The notes: generated by a model from the letters alone, not told the origin. A stretch of 64,000 nucleotides of DNA from Pyrrhosoma nymphula (GCA_963573305.1 OY754334.1:89277848-89341847); one strand, 5' to 3'. Counted from the stretch's first letter, positions 32,520 to 44,232 are shown. Program-made: numbers and translations.

Positions 32520-34641
32520 GTATTTATACGCCGACATGCGACGAGTTATTCACACAGGATATTCTATTAAGCATTCAGACAGTGAATCCTAGGAAAACTT
32601 ATGTGTTCGTTTGCGTCGCCAAAAACAAGAACAAACAAGCCAACGTCAAATGTGGCGTAGTCCGTCCCTGGCTGCCAGCGGCTTTGTAACGCGGCTAATG
32701 CGTTGATATGCTACTGACAATAACTATCGCAATGGCGATTAGAAACTATAGCCATTAGGAATGATATACGTTTTGATAGGCGTTGAAATGCGACATATTT
32801 AACTTGCGAAACTCCAAATATAGTCATCTTGTTGATAACCTGTATTCATATGACGGTATTTTCTTCTTTTCTCTTGTGTTTTGAATGGATAACCCGTATA
32901 AAGTGCCTAAAAGTCTATTATGTAACATTTCCCATCTTTCCCTGGTTGCGAATTATCCGAGATTTTAAAGGCTGTGCTATGCTCATTGTTCAAGTTTTCT
33001 TTGTCTTTTCTGTCAATGCTTTTTATTTCTGCCGTAGCTATTGGTGATTAATACCATGAGGGATGAGCGATAAGCAAGTTATTCGTTAGGGTGCTTGCAA
33101 GATATGTTTCGGTTGGATACTGACAATGAGAAGCAGTAAGAACTTCAAGTACCGGCGTTTGTGTTTGTTCCCCGAAAGACGGTAGCACCAAACCTTAAGG
33201 CTCTTCCGGATACCTTGCTTACCGGAACCGGATACCCCTCAAATCCATCTTCGAGATAAGTTGAGGAATTACCTGTGCCGTATTAATTTGTCTGGACCTG
33301 ATATTATCTCTTATTTCAACAGGAACTAAAAAAATACTGAAAATATATGGGGCGATTACACGCATGCTCAACCAAATAGCCATGCACTCGTGTCTCAACT
33401 ATCTTTATTTCTCATGATTTTTGGCACAAAGGAAGAATATAATACGAAAAGACGATTCGCAAAATAAATTCCCTTAATACGTAAAAATTTCAAAGATATG
33501 ACGTTTCGAATACCTGAAGTTTGCGCAAAATGGGTAGCCGTACCTCCAAGCTGTAACTCCATTGAATGTTAATTAAATCGTCTGATTTAAAATATGATAA
33601 CATTATTGTAAATAAGGGTATAACCACAGTCTTAGTTTTTCATTAACTATTGGCTACATAGACTTCTTTTCCGAGCTCTTAGATGAGTTTTACTTTACCT
33701 ATTTTTAAAATTTTTAGCCATTTTAGGGGATAATAACCACTTAACTGATTCTTTGAAAGAATCCGGCTTAATTTTGCTAAACAGTCATGACGCAGAACTG
33801 CATGTAGAATGCATAATCTTTTATTTGTGGCCCACAACAACGGTACGATGAAGCAACAAAAACTGGGAGGTAAAGACTTCGCAATTTTTACTGCGTAAAA
33901 AAAGCGACGTTTGAAAACTCGTTTTTGGTCAAAAGATATATTTTACCTCCAAACTGGACTTCATGTGAAGATTTTATTGCTACTTACCTCTAATTTTACT
34001 ATCAGTGCATAGTTCTTGATTCACACTGATGTATTTATCCGTCGCGCCATCAATGATGACTGTGTTTGTAGCCAGTTAAAATATCTCGAACCATTACATC
34101 GCATGTTGAAGTTCATAGAAACGGATATAAGTCCAAAAATGGACTTTTTATATGTGATCCGAAGGTGTGTTTGAGTGTAAGTAAGGTACATGGAGTGAGC
34201 TATATTTCCATGGGAACAGTTTAAAAAATCCGAGAAATCTAATTTTCAAGAACATTAACCTACTGTTAGTGTTATTTTGTTATCATTTTGAAAATAATAA
34301 TAGAAATACCATACAAAAGGCCAAATTATATTTCAAAAGGTGTGCATTATTATACCCTACACATATATTCCAATCCTGAAATTTTCACATCATTCATGAA
34401 GTAACAGAGCGCGAAAACCTGCACCAAACAATACTGGAACGGCACTAGCAACGGGGAACGGAGCATCTTGCAATCTTGCAAAAAAATCGCGGACGAATGA
34501 TGCATGCATAGTATAAAATATGCATCATCATCAATGTGTGTGCATAGAAAGCATAATCTCGCTGGTAATCTGGCTAATAATGCTTGGTTACTCATTGTGA
34601 TATCAGCGATCATCAGTTATACTTTGTCTTTGTTTACCATC
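32520..34641. other. AT-rich intergenic sequence, nothing recognised
   Basis: No retroelement or coding signature was found. A 72-codon hydrophobic frame at 32829-33047 appears to be chance. Confidence 0.4.
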
Positions 34642-34644
34642 TAA

Positions 34645-35128
34645 AGCCCGTTTCACACGACACTTGATCCAGCACAAGGTCTAGTATACTCGCTAGTATG
34701 CTAGCTTTCCAGTATCGTGTGAACAGAACCAGTATACTGGCTAGCAAGCATGCTAGCTAGTATACTCGTATGAGCTACTGGATTTCGTACTTGATGCGGT
34801 ACTAGTTTGCTACTAGACCCAGTAGGACCCAGTGGCCATCTACCAATCACGTTCACGTTACAGACGCTGTGCGATCTTCTCTTTTTTAAATTAGTGTGGA
34901 ATCATATTGAATAGCTGCTTAATAGCAAGCACAAGGTCAAATACTACTGTTTCAGGCTGGAAATCTGTGGAAGATTACCAAGTGTCTTTATTCATTATGA
35001 AGCACAAGGTCGATGCTCGTGCGAAATATCCTAGTAGGGTTCCAAGCATGCTAGATTCCGTCCTCAATATCAAGTACCAGCTAGCATACTAGTTCTTGTG
35101 CTGGATCAAGCATCGTGTGAAACGGGCT
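34645..35128. mobile_element. PIF/Harbinger-type MITE with TAA target duplication
   Basis: The left end AGCCCGTTTCACACGACACT, continuing TTGATCCAGCACAAG, is mirrored at the right end (CTTGTGCTGGATCAAG, then CATCGTGTGAAACGGGCT). The ~34-bp inverted repeats have two mismatches. TAA flanks the element at 34642-34644 and 35129-35131. The interior is rich in CTAG/AGTATACT motifs (34685-34800) that are repeated and partly palindromic, and it contains a 62-bp insertion (34939-35000). No transposase. Confidence 0.9.
34939..35000 (+). mobile_element. 62-bp mini-insertion with 11-bp target duplication
   Basis: AGCACAAGGTC is present at 34928-34938 and again at 35001-35011. The insert (ACTACTGTTTCAGGCTGG ... 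GTCTTTATTCATTATGA) matches the insertion at 54003-54128. It therefore inserted into the MITE after the MITE landed. Confidence 0.8.
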
Positions 35129-35134
35129 TAAGGC

Positions 35135-35405
35135 CTTCCTCATTCATTATTCCCATACATGTATCAGTCCATTTTAGTTTTCTGGAGGCAGTTTTGCCTC
35201 ACAATATATCCTTTAACCTTGTCTCTTCTTCTTCTCAAATGTTTCGTCAAATATCTTTTCTTAAATCCTCGCAGGACTCATTTACTTGTAATTATCTCCG
35301 TCTGCGAATTGTTCTTAATTCTTCGATAACACCGCATTTCGATTGCATCCATTCTTCTTTGTTATGTTGCTGTTGTCGTCCGAGCTTCACTACCTTATAT
35401 GAATG
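35135..35405 (-). pseudogene. RTE-type retrotransposon relic
   Basis: The minus strand reads GSEARTTATT, a stop, QRRMDAIEMRCYRRIKNNSQ, then FKKRYLTKHLRRRRDKVKGY and IVRQNCLQKTKMD. This follows G-S-E-A-W-T-x-x-x-x-x-Q-R-R-x-x-x-x-E-M-x-C-Y-R-R, then R-R-R-D-K-L-x-G-H-I-L-R. It lies directly against the MITE's right end. Confidence 0.65.
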
Positions 35406-35929
35406 AGATAGTGTTATGCATGATACTTAGTTAAGGCGCATACATTTTTGGCTTTGGGAGAAATTCAATGACTTTACTACAGGCCCGCCTATACAAGAAT
35501 CATTGTTTTCCAGTAGTTTTCCAGGATTCGGTGTCTCGAAATAAATTGGCACTTCAGCCACCTAGGGATGGGTGAAAAATGCCCCATTCCCATCCGTTGC
35601 GCCCTCCATCACCATCCGTTGCCCTCACCATCTCCACACGCAAGGTCTTTGGTTGGGTTGTGCTCAATGGCCGGAGAGCGATAATTCTTCCTTAGTTTAA
35701 AGCCTTAACGGCGTTATTTAAAGAAAAAAATAATATGTAGTATCAAAAGTTCGTACGATAAAGTGCGCTTTCTAAACCTATTTACATGACGTCGCGATGA
35801 AGAGAACCCTCTGCCCTTGTGTAAATCAGTTTATTAAAAAGGTAGATGCAATGTATGCGGACGCAATGGTATCAGGCAATAATCAGTAATATTAACCACT
35901 AGATGTGTGTATAGCATTGTTCAGCATGT
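35406..35929. other. No recognised feature
   Basis: A CCATCCGTTGC-type motif is repeated near 35588-35625. Nothing else was recognised. Confidence 0.4.
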
Positions 35930-36150
35930 TTGCATGTTTATTTACGTATTACTTTCCCAGTTTCCGGTTGGACTGCGCACTGTTCTCCTGACTATTTTGG
36001 CCTGCGCCTAGCGCCAGGGGGAGGGTGCGAGGTTCTGACTTGTGCTAGGACGAGTGCTGCTTGCCTGTTGTGGAATCACCCCGTGCCACACACCCTACAC
36101 CACACCCTGGTGGCTTGCACGGTACTTCGTAGATGTAGATGAATGCTCGA
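35930..36150 (+). repeat. CR1/jockey-type 3' UTR, diverged
   Basis: The sequence ends CGTAGATGTAGATGAATG at about 36150, preceded by GTGCCACACACCC and CTGGTGGCTTGCACGGTA. This is the same layout as the stem and GTAGATGTAGATGAAT end at 18700-18743, with substitutions. It is presumably a relative from another subfamily. Confidence 0.6.
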
Positions 36151-36869
36151 ATGAATATCACACATCTCGCACTTCGTGCATTTACTGGATAAATATTCGT
36201 ACGTAGTGAATTTACTTCTAAAGCTTATTAGTAATTAGTCCGTATCTTATAAAATACTCCCATTTCTAGAGTCTCTGAAAGGGCAATTTGCTTCCTCGAT
36301 CAAGACCATTGCGTACCGCATATCTATGAATTCTATAGTTACAGGCTCAGCTTTGTGGAAATTCATGTTAACTAAGTAATATAACTATTGAAGCGCTATC
36401 GGGAGAAGGGAATAGTTTTATCGCCGATAACACCCGTAAAAACAAACTCTTTCCAAGCTCGGGTGAGACAAATGAGGAAATCGAAGGAAACACAAGTGTC
36501 ATCAATCAATATATTTCACACACAGAACCAACCAATTAACAAGAAATTTACCCACAGGTCGAGTTCCAGGCGACCGTAATGAGAGTTTCCACTCGGAAAA
36601 TAATTAAAATATACAAGTACGAGAGGTTGAGCTTCTCTCTAAGTACAAAAATGACTGAAAGTCAGCAGGATCTCACATCGGTGTTACTCGGTCGCCGTCT
36701 CGTCTGCAAAAGAGGGCGAGCTCAGAGATGAGTCAGGTGAGGAGAGGGTCTGTCGACAAGGACGAGGTGGAATGGGTTAGCTCAGCATATAGGTGATTGG
36801 TAGCCTTGGAGGGGAGGAAATAATTGGATGGGTGATAGATAGGGTGGCAGTTTTCAATTGGAGCTCCAG
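36151..36869. other. No recognised feature
   Basis: 36640-36840 is GC-richer (CGGTCGCCGTCTCGTCTGC) and contains ATGAGTCAG|GTGAGG, a possible donor, but no protein family was recognised. Confidence 0.35.
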
Positions 36870-38738
36870 CAGGGCTATTCTCATTTTCGGGGCCATACGT
36901 ATGACCGGCCGTTAAGTTTCGTATGGCCTGACCCGAAATTACGGCCTACGTCGATTCCCATCTCGAGGGGCCATATCGTATGGCTCGGCCATAAGTCTTA
37001 ACGCCGATTTCACTGGTGAGTATGAGAATCTTTTGCGGTACAGTACGTTGAAATGCTTTGAAATTACTACCAGCGCTACTGAAAATGTCATTTTTGCGGC
37101 AGTTACTGGAAGTATATCGAAAAAAAAACGGACGATCGCAAAGCACAATGGCGAAAATCGTGGTAAACAAACATAGAGCTCTATGTAAACAAACCTAGAC
37201 AAACGTTGTGGAATTTTTGTTGACCGGAAAATATCTGAAAATGGAAGAAGCGGAGTAAGTTACCCGTTGTTATTTTTTTCTTAATGACATTTAGTGCTAT
37301 TTAAATCCATTAATAAGGTGTTCGAAGAACGCGTTCTCCATTTGCTCGAGGTGCCGACAATCATTGTGCTTTGCGTGCTTCTACGACGTGCTTTGCGAGA
37401 TTCAATGTATATGATGTTTGTTCTACGATGACTATCATCCTGAATCATGCAAATGATAAATAAAGATGTAACATAAGTGGTTAGGTAGTGTACTGGCCTT
37501 CCACGTCCTATTCTCGTGTACGAATTGCAGAGCATTCTGAAATTCATTCTGATCCTTGCGTGTAATGTTGATTACACCATGGTGCAGTACACCGTCCTTC
37601 AGATGGGACGTTAAACCAGTTAAATCGTGGTCCCCTTGGCACCATTCGTAAAGACTAGGCTAATGCTGATGCCGGGTTTCTATCCACCCTTCATCCTATA
37701 TGTTCCCAATCCCTAGCTGATCCATTCCCAATGGAAGCATAAGCAGTGTATAGGGTGGATTTCACCCCCAATCATTTATTCCAATGCCATTATTTTGTCC
37801 CCATCCCTAGGTATGATAATTTACAATCGCAATAATTAACAATAGGTATATCTTTAAATATGAAAAAGAAATATCCTTGCTCCAATCCCTACCCTGTTAA
37901 CAACTCCTTAATTATTTTTTTTAAATTGACTAAGAATATTTTTCAGTGAAGCTACCATGATAAGAACTAAGTATATAAAAATTAAAGCAATAAAAACCTA
38001 CAAAAGTATTGTCAACCATCGGGAATAGATCGCATGAACACCTCGACTGTAAGCGAGCACCTTATCCACTGGGCTATCACGATCCCTACATTGTTCGTCG
38101 CTTCACACGATTTACATATCGCAACATGCTATTTCTAAGATTTTAGATGCTTTTTTCTTAAACAATTACGGTGTCGTCTCACTTCGGCATATCGAATTAA
38201 TAATCTTTAACTACAGAACCAGATATTATGAGCTCGAATGGCCACCCGACGGTCGTATTCTCCCTTGTCATCAATTAGGCGTTGTGAAAGAAACATCTTG
38301 TCCCTGGCAGCATATTATTTCCCCGAAAAACTGCCCTCGTTGAAAGTATTGGAAGACGGAACAAAGTTCCGAAAGAGATTTATTAGGGAAAGGGGCAAAA
38401 TTCAGGAATAGATGCACAAATGATGTATCGTGGTAAATTTGAAGAAGAAGGTTACTTAGATTGCAATTGATAACTTCGCTATGCGTGGATATAAATTAGA
38501 GAAACCTTATTTTTCGTCATTTTGCTATCCGAGGTGGGCAACTCTCTTTTCGTATGGCCCGTCTTATGTCGGCCTCCGAGGCAGGTCATAATATTACGGC
38601 CTTCGGGCCATACGTACCGTCCGACTTATGGCCTTTTGCTCGGATGGGAATCGCTCGAAGCCATACGTATGTCCCGAGGCCGTAGTTATGGTCGATTTCG
38701 ACTTATGGCCCGGCCATACGATAATGGGAATAGCCCTG
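36870..38738. mobile_element. 1.87-kb DNA transposon with subterminal GGCCATACG repeats
   Basis: The ends are CAGGGCTATTCTCATT (36870) and AATGGGAATAGCCCTG (to 38738), inverted with one mismatch. Inside each end GGCCATACG or CGTATGGCC occurs repeatedly: 36890, 36922 and 36968-36985 on the left; 38549, 38606, 38660 and 38709-38720 on the right. TTATGGCC/GGCCATAA variants alternate with them. Such arrays are typical transposase-binding subterminal repeats. CAGGG ends suggest a hAT-like element, but the flanks (AGCTCCAG and CAGGAACT) are not an 8-bp direct duplication. No transposase frame was recognised inside; a SINE piece lies at 37560-37690. Confidence 0.7.
37560..37690 (+). repeat. SINE 3' core-like segment
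   Basis: AGATGGGACGTTAAACCAG, GGTCCCCTTGGCACCATTCG and ATGCTGATGCCGGGTTTC. The GGGACGTTAAAC / GGCAC.ATTCGTAA / GATGCCGGGTTT order recalls a widely conserved invertebrate SINE core. It sits inside the larger DNA element at 36870-38738. Confidence 0.5.
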
Positions 38739-39074
38739 CAGGAACTGTTTTCTGGCTTCGGCCGCAGAATACAGCCTTTGTCAAAATGACCGCATTTTTG
38801 GAGTCCTTCCTCACTTTAGGGACTATATAAACGATGCAGGACCTGGTGAGGCAAAGGCGCGCCCGGGCTCGCCCCGTCATGCGCGCTAAGTCCTTCGGCT
38901 AAGTCCGGAGGGTAAACAGTCCGCAGAGGGGAAACTGTCCAACGAGGGGAATTTGGCCAAAAAAAGGGGTGGGGTGTATGAAAAATGCCACACTATTTAT
39001 GTTTGAACATGACTAATTTTATACTCGTCCGTTTTTGTTGTATGTCCGGAAGTTAGCAAATCCTAAGATTGTGC
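38739..39074. other. No recognised feature
   Basis: A GC-rich stretch (GGCGCGCCCGGGCTCGCCCC near 38856) stands out in base composition but has no identified function. Confidence 0.4.
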
Positions 39075-39375
39075 TGCTTGGCTTCTGGGATTCCCCCCGC
39101 GTTGAGTTGTCTATCGTTGACGACTATAATTTCTCCAGCCATCCTGCTGGCGTTTTCAGGTCAGAAGTATCGATGCCAATTTTGATCCATTAAAAATTAT
39201 CCACCAATCGGGAGCTAGGGCCGATTCGACATGTTTGGACCCTATATAATTTGGACCAAATTTGGCATCGATACTTCTGACCTGAAGACGCTAGCAGGAT
39301 GGCTGGAGAAACTATGGTCGTCAATAATAAACGACTCAACGCGGGGGAATCCCGGCAGCCAAGCAGTAAAATTCG
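39075..39375. mobile_element. Large Penelope-like hairpin with hammerhead-like core
   Basis: A 300-bp inverted repeat: GCTTGGCTTCTGGGATTCCC.. to ..GGGGGAATCCCGGCAGCCAA outside, and CAGCCATCCTGCTGG / CTAGCAGGATGGCTGG inside. The plus strand has CTGAAGA (39282-39288), stem CTAGC/GCTGG, GAAA (39308-39311) and CTATGGTC, with a GTC triplet at 39317-39319. The minus-strand arm has CTGAAAA instead of CTGANGA but a perfect CCAGC/GCTGG stem and GAAATTATAGTC. The loop between the arms is about 40 nt. Confidence 0.65.
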
Positions 39376-39599
39376 ATACGCCGCGGAAACCTGATTGTGA
39401 GATCCAAAATCCTAAGATTGATTACCTGCCGCCCACCATTCTCATTTACTTTCTGTAGCTCTTCCTTCCCAGTCCCCTCTAGGCTTGTCATACTTATACC
39501 TCGCTTATACCTTGATCTTTCTTGGACTCTTCGTTCTGTATTTCTTTGTGGCATGTTTCTAACAACTTAATTCTGTCCTTTAGTAGTACGGTCGTATAG

Positions 39600-39800
39600 A
39601 TACAGGCGGTTTAGCATCATCAATCCCGGATAAGGTGGTTGTCAACGCTAAGTATGTGGTTCGATTCTCAGGCCAAGAATTTATTTCTTTTGGCATTTTC
39701 AACTTGATGATAGAATAGGCGTAGTGTTGTTGTTCTTCTACGTAGTACCATGCAAGCCAATTCATGGATGACTGGGAAGGAGTGAATTTTAACCAACATG
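39600..39800 (+). repeat. tRNA-derived SINE
   Basis: An A-box-like GGATAAGGTGGTTGTCAACG and B box GTGGTTCGATTCTCAGG are followed by a T-rich start (AAGAATTTATTTCTTTTGG) and a ~100-bp body. Same head family as 6985 and 9211. Confidence 0.55.
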
Positions 39801-40039
39801 CACCACACTAAAAGCTACAAATCGTATAGAAACTATGATTATTAGCATTTTACTACTACATTAATGTACAGTGATTCAAGAGTTGGACGGGAAGTATGTT
39901 ACGCGTGCTGTCAGCACTACATTCTTTACTCTATGGCACTACATAGCATTTTAATTCTGATGGGATAAATAGCAAATCAACTAATTTGTTACACTTCCTG
40001 TCAAACAACCTAATTATAAATTATAAACGTCCGCTAATA

Positions 40040-40268
40040 AGACCATTTTACACGAGGTATTTTACTGCACAGTCTGATGTACAAACGAATGTGCATTGAA
40101 CATTGCGTCGTGTAAAGCGGCGACTTGTTGGAACGATTGCGGAAATGCACGAACATAAGACAGAAAAATAGCCCCTGCTCTCTAATTTCTAGCTCTAATT
40201 TCGTGCCCGCGTTAACCCCATTTCTGTTCATCATCCTACGCAAATCAGTGCGTCTTGTAAAACGGCCT
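40040..40268. mobile_element. MITE family B, diverged copy 3
   Basis: The ends ACCATTTTACACGAGG and CGTCTTGTAAAACGGCCT, plus internal GTACAAACGAATG, relate it to the copies at 1988 and 59035. The flanks (ATA, TTA) are compatible with a decayed 3-bp duplication. Confidence 0.6.
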
Positions 40269-40429
40269 TTATGGTCTCTTAACGTTTACGGAAAAAATGA
40301 CATTTTAAACCTGTCCTATCTGCCGTCTATTTCCTTAATTTATGCTCATTATCTGATCTTTCGTAATATGTCGGGTTTCGTAAAATGCTTTCGTTATCAG
40401 AAATAGATTGGTAAGGAACTCGTTGAAAA

Positions 40430-40740
40430 GATTAAGTGTACATTTAACCGACCTTCTGATAAAGATTCCCATCCTAGTTGTTGCAGTAGAATTGTAACAC
40501 GAATGAAATTATCGTCAAAACCTTGAGCATATCTCGCCGATCTTCTCCACAAGCGTTCTAATCCTCATTTAGCCTACTTCATGAGGATCCCAAATACTTG
40601 CAGCGTATTCCAAATGAGGTCTAGCAAGGAAGAAGTGACCAAGTTCCATAGCTTTATCGTCGTATTAGTCCAGCGCACTTTGAACAAATCCATATTTACG
40701 ATTAGCTTCACCAGTTATTTCCGTACGTGTTTACGCCCAC
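40430..40740 (-). pseudogene. CR1/jockey-type retrotransposon relic
   Basis: The minus strand reads TEITGEANRKYGFVQSALD, a stop, then FFLARPHLEYAASIWDPHE. This aligns with the A-L-V-R-P-H-L-E-Y-A-A-S-I-W-D-P block of 11477-12082. Multiple stops. Confidence 0.7.
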
Positions 40741-42162
40741 GTGATATATAATCATGAGCGACTGGCTCGTGTGCATGTGGATCCGGATTGCGGTCTCTCG
40801 AGTCGGAAGATTTTTATTTGGATCACGGTCTACTAGGCGAGGCCTGAGGGGGGCTTGGTCACCAGTTATCACTCGTTTCAAGACAGTGATGCCTTGGGCA
40901 TAAAAAAACAGCGCGGCCCAGAGAGAAATGAGTGGGAGGCCGTCATTTGAGATGAGTTTGCGTTTTCCCGCTGAATGCACTTCCCTTGGCGGTGACACAC
41001 GCTCACACACACATCCAAAGAGAGTTCAGCTGCTCGCTGGTTTCGCAGTGCCGGCGAAGCGATCTAGAGAGGTCCTTGCCGAGGTTTTTTTTCGGGTGAA
41101 AAGAAAGAAAGGAAACGCTCGTGTCTTTTGATTCGAGGGCGAAACATAATTTCACTTTCAAATGGATTTCAGCCGCTTTCACTCCAAGGTCGGCACCAAA
41201 TTTAGAATCTCCCGTTGGTCTTTAGGCAGTTTGAGCCAGATATCACTTCGCCTAGAATTTGATGAACTTGATCTCATTTCAAAGAAAAAAATACTCACCT
41301 TTCAAATTATATCGTAATATTAACCCCTTGCCGAACTATATTGCGAGCAATTTTCCAAAAAAAATAAGCTGTTTTATATGTGACATATTATGCCTGTGCG
41401 CTCCAGAGGGTGAAAATTGAAAAAAAATAGGAATTGTTAACGTCTGCATTTAAAAAAAACTGCTTGTAGTTTATATGTTTTCTTGACGATTTATAAAAAT
41501 CAATCAATTACTCACCGAAGTAAGTTTCACAGAATCGCAAAAAAAACCTGTAGTGAAGGCGTTTTCACCGTACGGCGTGAAAATATGAGTTAATTTAGAG
41601 ACTTAAGTGGTTATATTTATTTAATTACTGAGAATTATTGTCATATATAACTATATTTAGCGCCATTAATATTAAAGTATTTACTTCATACTTCTTAAAG
41701 ATGCTGAAATTAAAAAAATAAAATTCGGATCTCCATTATGACACGGGAAATATCTCGCTCAAACTACCTTAAGGTGGTTCCACCGTGAAATAACTTAAAT
41801 CTCATTTCATCCATATTCTCGCTACTTGTAGAAAAAAGTTTCCTCTCTTCAATATGAACAACAAAATCCTACCTTTCCACGCTATTTTTCTAGCAAATTG
41901 AATTTGAAATTAAATGGTGTTAAATGGAAGAATTGGAAAAACAGGGAAAATAGTATTCATCCTTTAACATAATTGCCATTTTCACGGAAAACTGTTAACA
42001 AGAAGGAAAAACTCGCAAAAAATTGAATAAAAATGAAATATGGGCGTCTTACCACCTTATTTTTTTTTAATTGTTAGCTAATTACTGCGATAATTGAAGT
42101 CTAATTCGGTAATTCTATGGAAATGGCGCTGGAGTCGGCTACTAAGACTGGAAAAGTGTTAA
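40741..42162. other. Intergenic; GC-richer block then AT-rich
   Basis: 40740-41130 is GC-richer and has a 93-aa frame on each strand, none recognisable. TTAACCCCTTGCCGAAC near 41321 faintly resembles a piggyBac-type end. The rest is AT-rich with no feature. Confidence 0.4.
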
Positions 42163-42400
42163 TTAACCCTAGAAGTGCAAACTGGGGCCCAGTGGGCCTC
42201 AGCAATTATTTTCTTTGCAGTAACTTTTGCAAAACGTGAAATATAGATAGGTAATCCCTATGTAAATTCCTTTTCACATGTTAAGAAAAGACCCATGTGT
42301 GATGCGCAGTCATTTACTTACATGCTAGGCGCAGTGTAAAAAAATAGTAAAAATGGTCTGGGGTCCGCTGGATCCCAGTGTGTAGTTCATCGTAGTTTTT
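42163..42400 (+). mobile_element. Possible piggyBac-type terminus
   Basis: TTAA (42163-42166) is followed by CCCTAGAAGTGCAAACTGGG, then GGCCCAGTGGGCC, and later GGGGTCCGCTGGATCCC. TTAA-CCCTAGAA and GGGTCC..GGACCC blocks are familiar at piggyBac-type ends. No matching right end or transposase was found, so it may be a solo or chance end. Confidence 0.35.
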
Positions 42401-43641
42401 GAGGCATTGTGTAAAAATTGAATCTTGATGGTTTTCTCAATTTTTACTTCTAATGTAATGTAATGGCGTAACAATGAGTAAGCCCTTTCTCGTGACAATA
42501 CGTATTTTTTCCTATGAACATATCGGGAAAGTATTCATTTATCACGATAGCTCAATTGTTTCCATTTTTTACCCAATTTTATCTTACATTGTCATATTTC
42601 TTTTTCTTTTCGTAATTATAGTTGCATGAAAATGTTTAAAATACTAAAAAAATTCCGATCTGCTTCTCGAAGCGGTCAAGACTGGATGTGAGCTTATGCC
42701 ACCCACGCGGCCGGTCAGCCGGAAGTTTTCCAATAATTCTTCAAGAACTGCGGACGTTACTGAAGCAACTCAACACTTCGGAGGCTGCATTGGGTAGGTA
42801 GGGCTTTAAGGGCAATCCCGTCGACCAACCGATAAATGCCTGCGGACGGGCACTTAACGGCTTATCTGCACAGCGTCCGTTCTGTTAAGACGGCAGGAAA
42901 ACTCTTTTCACCCTAGTTTTCGGAATGGGCGGAAGGGTGGAAGTCGCCTTGCGACTCGAGCACCCACGGACATTACGACAAAGGAAACTGACCTAAAAAT
43001 AGACGCGAATATATTTATATTTTTTTCTCACTCTCCTTACGGATCCGTCCGCTCCAGATCCGCCGTAAAGTATGAACGGTGCAGTAAATGCCACTCTGAA
43101 AGGTGTTAAAAAACTAGCTCGGTAAACAGCACTATTATAAACTGGCACGCGAGAGGAAAGAGGCGCGAAATAGATTGAATTTTCCTCTCTATTTTGGGTT
43201 GCTATTTTTAAGCATTAAAATGAATAAGTAGTGTGAAAAGGATACTCAGACGGCCGAAAATCTGAAAAGCAGCGATGGGCTTTGGGCGGCGACCTTGAAA
43301 CCAGAGGAAACAGGAGAGCTTGGCGACGAATGACTTAAATAAAAACACCAACAAAGCGAGGATAATAGTCTCTCTCTCAGACACTCGCGCCCTCTATCAG
43401 ATACGAGCAACTATCTTTTTGCTTCGGCTCATAAGTACACATGGGATTAGATCGTTTCAACTTCTGAAGTCATGGGAGCTTTTCATTCAATCTAGTGCGC
43501 TAATCATTTCGCAACACAGCAGCTCACTTGCCTTCCATTTGTTACAGACCCTTCGCACTAGGTAGCGCACTTCAAAACAGATCGGGAGCAAATTTGCTGT
43601 GCGCTAAACAACAAAAGAACGTCGATAATGGCATCCTTGAT
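42401..43641. other. Unassigned; GC-rich block at 42650-42980
   Basis: 42650-42980 is markedly GC-richer than its AT-rich surroundings (CCACCCACGCGGCCGGTCAG, GGCTTTAAGGGCAATCCCGT) and lacks an open frame. Cause unknown. Confidence 0.4.
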
Positions 43642-43771
43642 TAAAGAAAATTGGCATTTTTCCACAATATAAGCTTTAATGCAACCGTTTTCGATGCTCT
43701 TCATCATCATCAGGTAACAAGTATAATTCGCCTAAGTAAAGTTTATGTTGTGGAAAATTGCCATTTTTTTA
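43642..43771. mobile_element. Penelope-like hairpin with minus-strand hammerhead-like core
   Basis: Arms AAAATTGGCATTTTTCCACA (left) and TGTGGAAAATTGCCATTTTT (right) are inverted. On the minus strand CTGATGA (43713-43707) is followed by T, GATG-AAGAG-CATC (stem II) and GAAA (43692-43689). No clear GTC follows (GAAAACGGTTGC), so the core may be inactive. Confidence 0.6.
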
Positions 43772-44156
43772 AATTATGATATTCCACCAGATCACGCCTG
43801 AAACGACTTTTTATTGGCGTCCGTGATTGTTTTCAAGTTTGTTGAGTTTCAGTAAATGCGACAAACATGCATATTGTTAACTTTTAATTACTCTGTGATG
43901 AAACGCTTACGTTTTTAAATACTTATTTTGAACGAATTCAACAACTTTACACAAAACATTCGGCCGTGACTGCTGTTCACTCACAGAATGCTACCTACCG
44001 GCTGGTTACAAAACATTTCGCCAGCGCACATCGTTCCATTCGACGTCGTTCGTGTGTGCTGATGTATTCCCATCTGCACTAACTTCAACAATTTGCATGT
44101 AAACTTCCGTATATCGCTCTGTGTATCCTAAGGGCGTTATCTAAAGGCAAATGCAT
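43772..44156. other. No recognised feature
   Basis: Intergenic sequence without recognised signals. Confidence 0.4.
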
Positions 44157-44232
44157 CCTCGAGGCGACATCCGAACCCGCGACCTCTGAGTTGCGAGGAT
44201 GGCGCGTCACCGACTTAGCAACCCCGACCGGC
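44157..44232 (-). repeat. tRNA-derived SINE head
   Basis: The reverse complement reads GGTTGCTAAGTCGGTGACGC (A box region) then GGTCGCGGGTTCGGATGTCG (B box). The spacing is tRNA-like, but acceptor and anticodon arms are not convincing. Confidence 0.6.

Noticed and set aside
41318..41340. TTAACCCCTTGCCG as a piggyBac end
   Set aside because: Only a few bases resemble a terminus and no partner end or duplicated motif was found.
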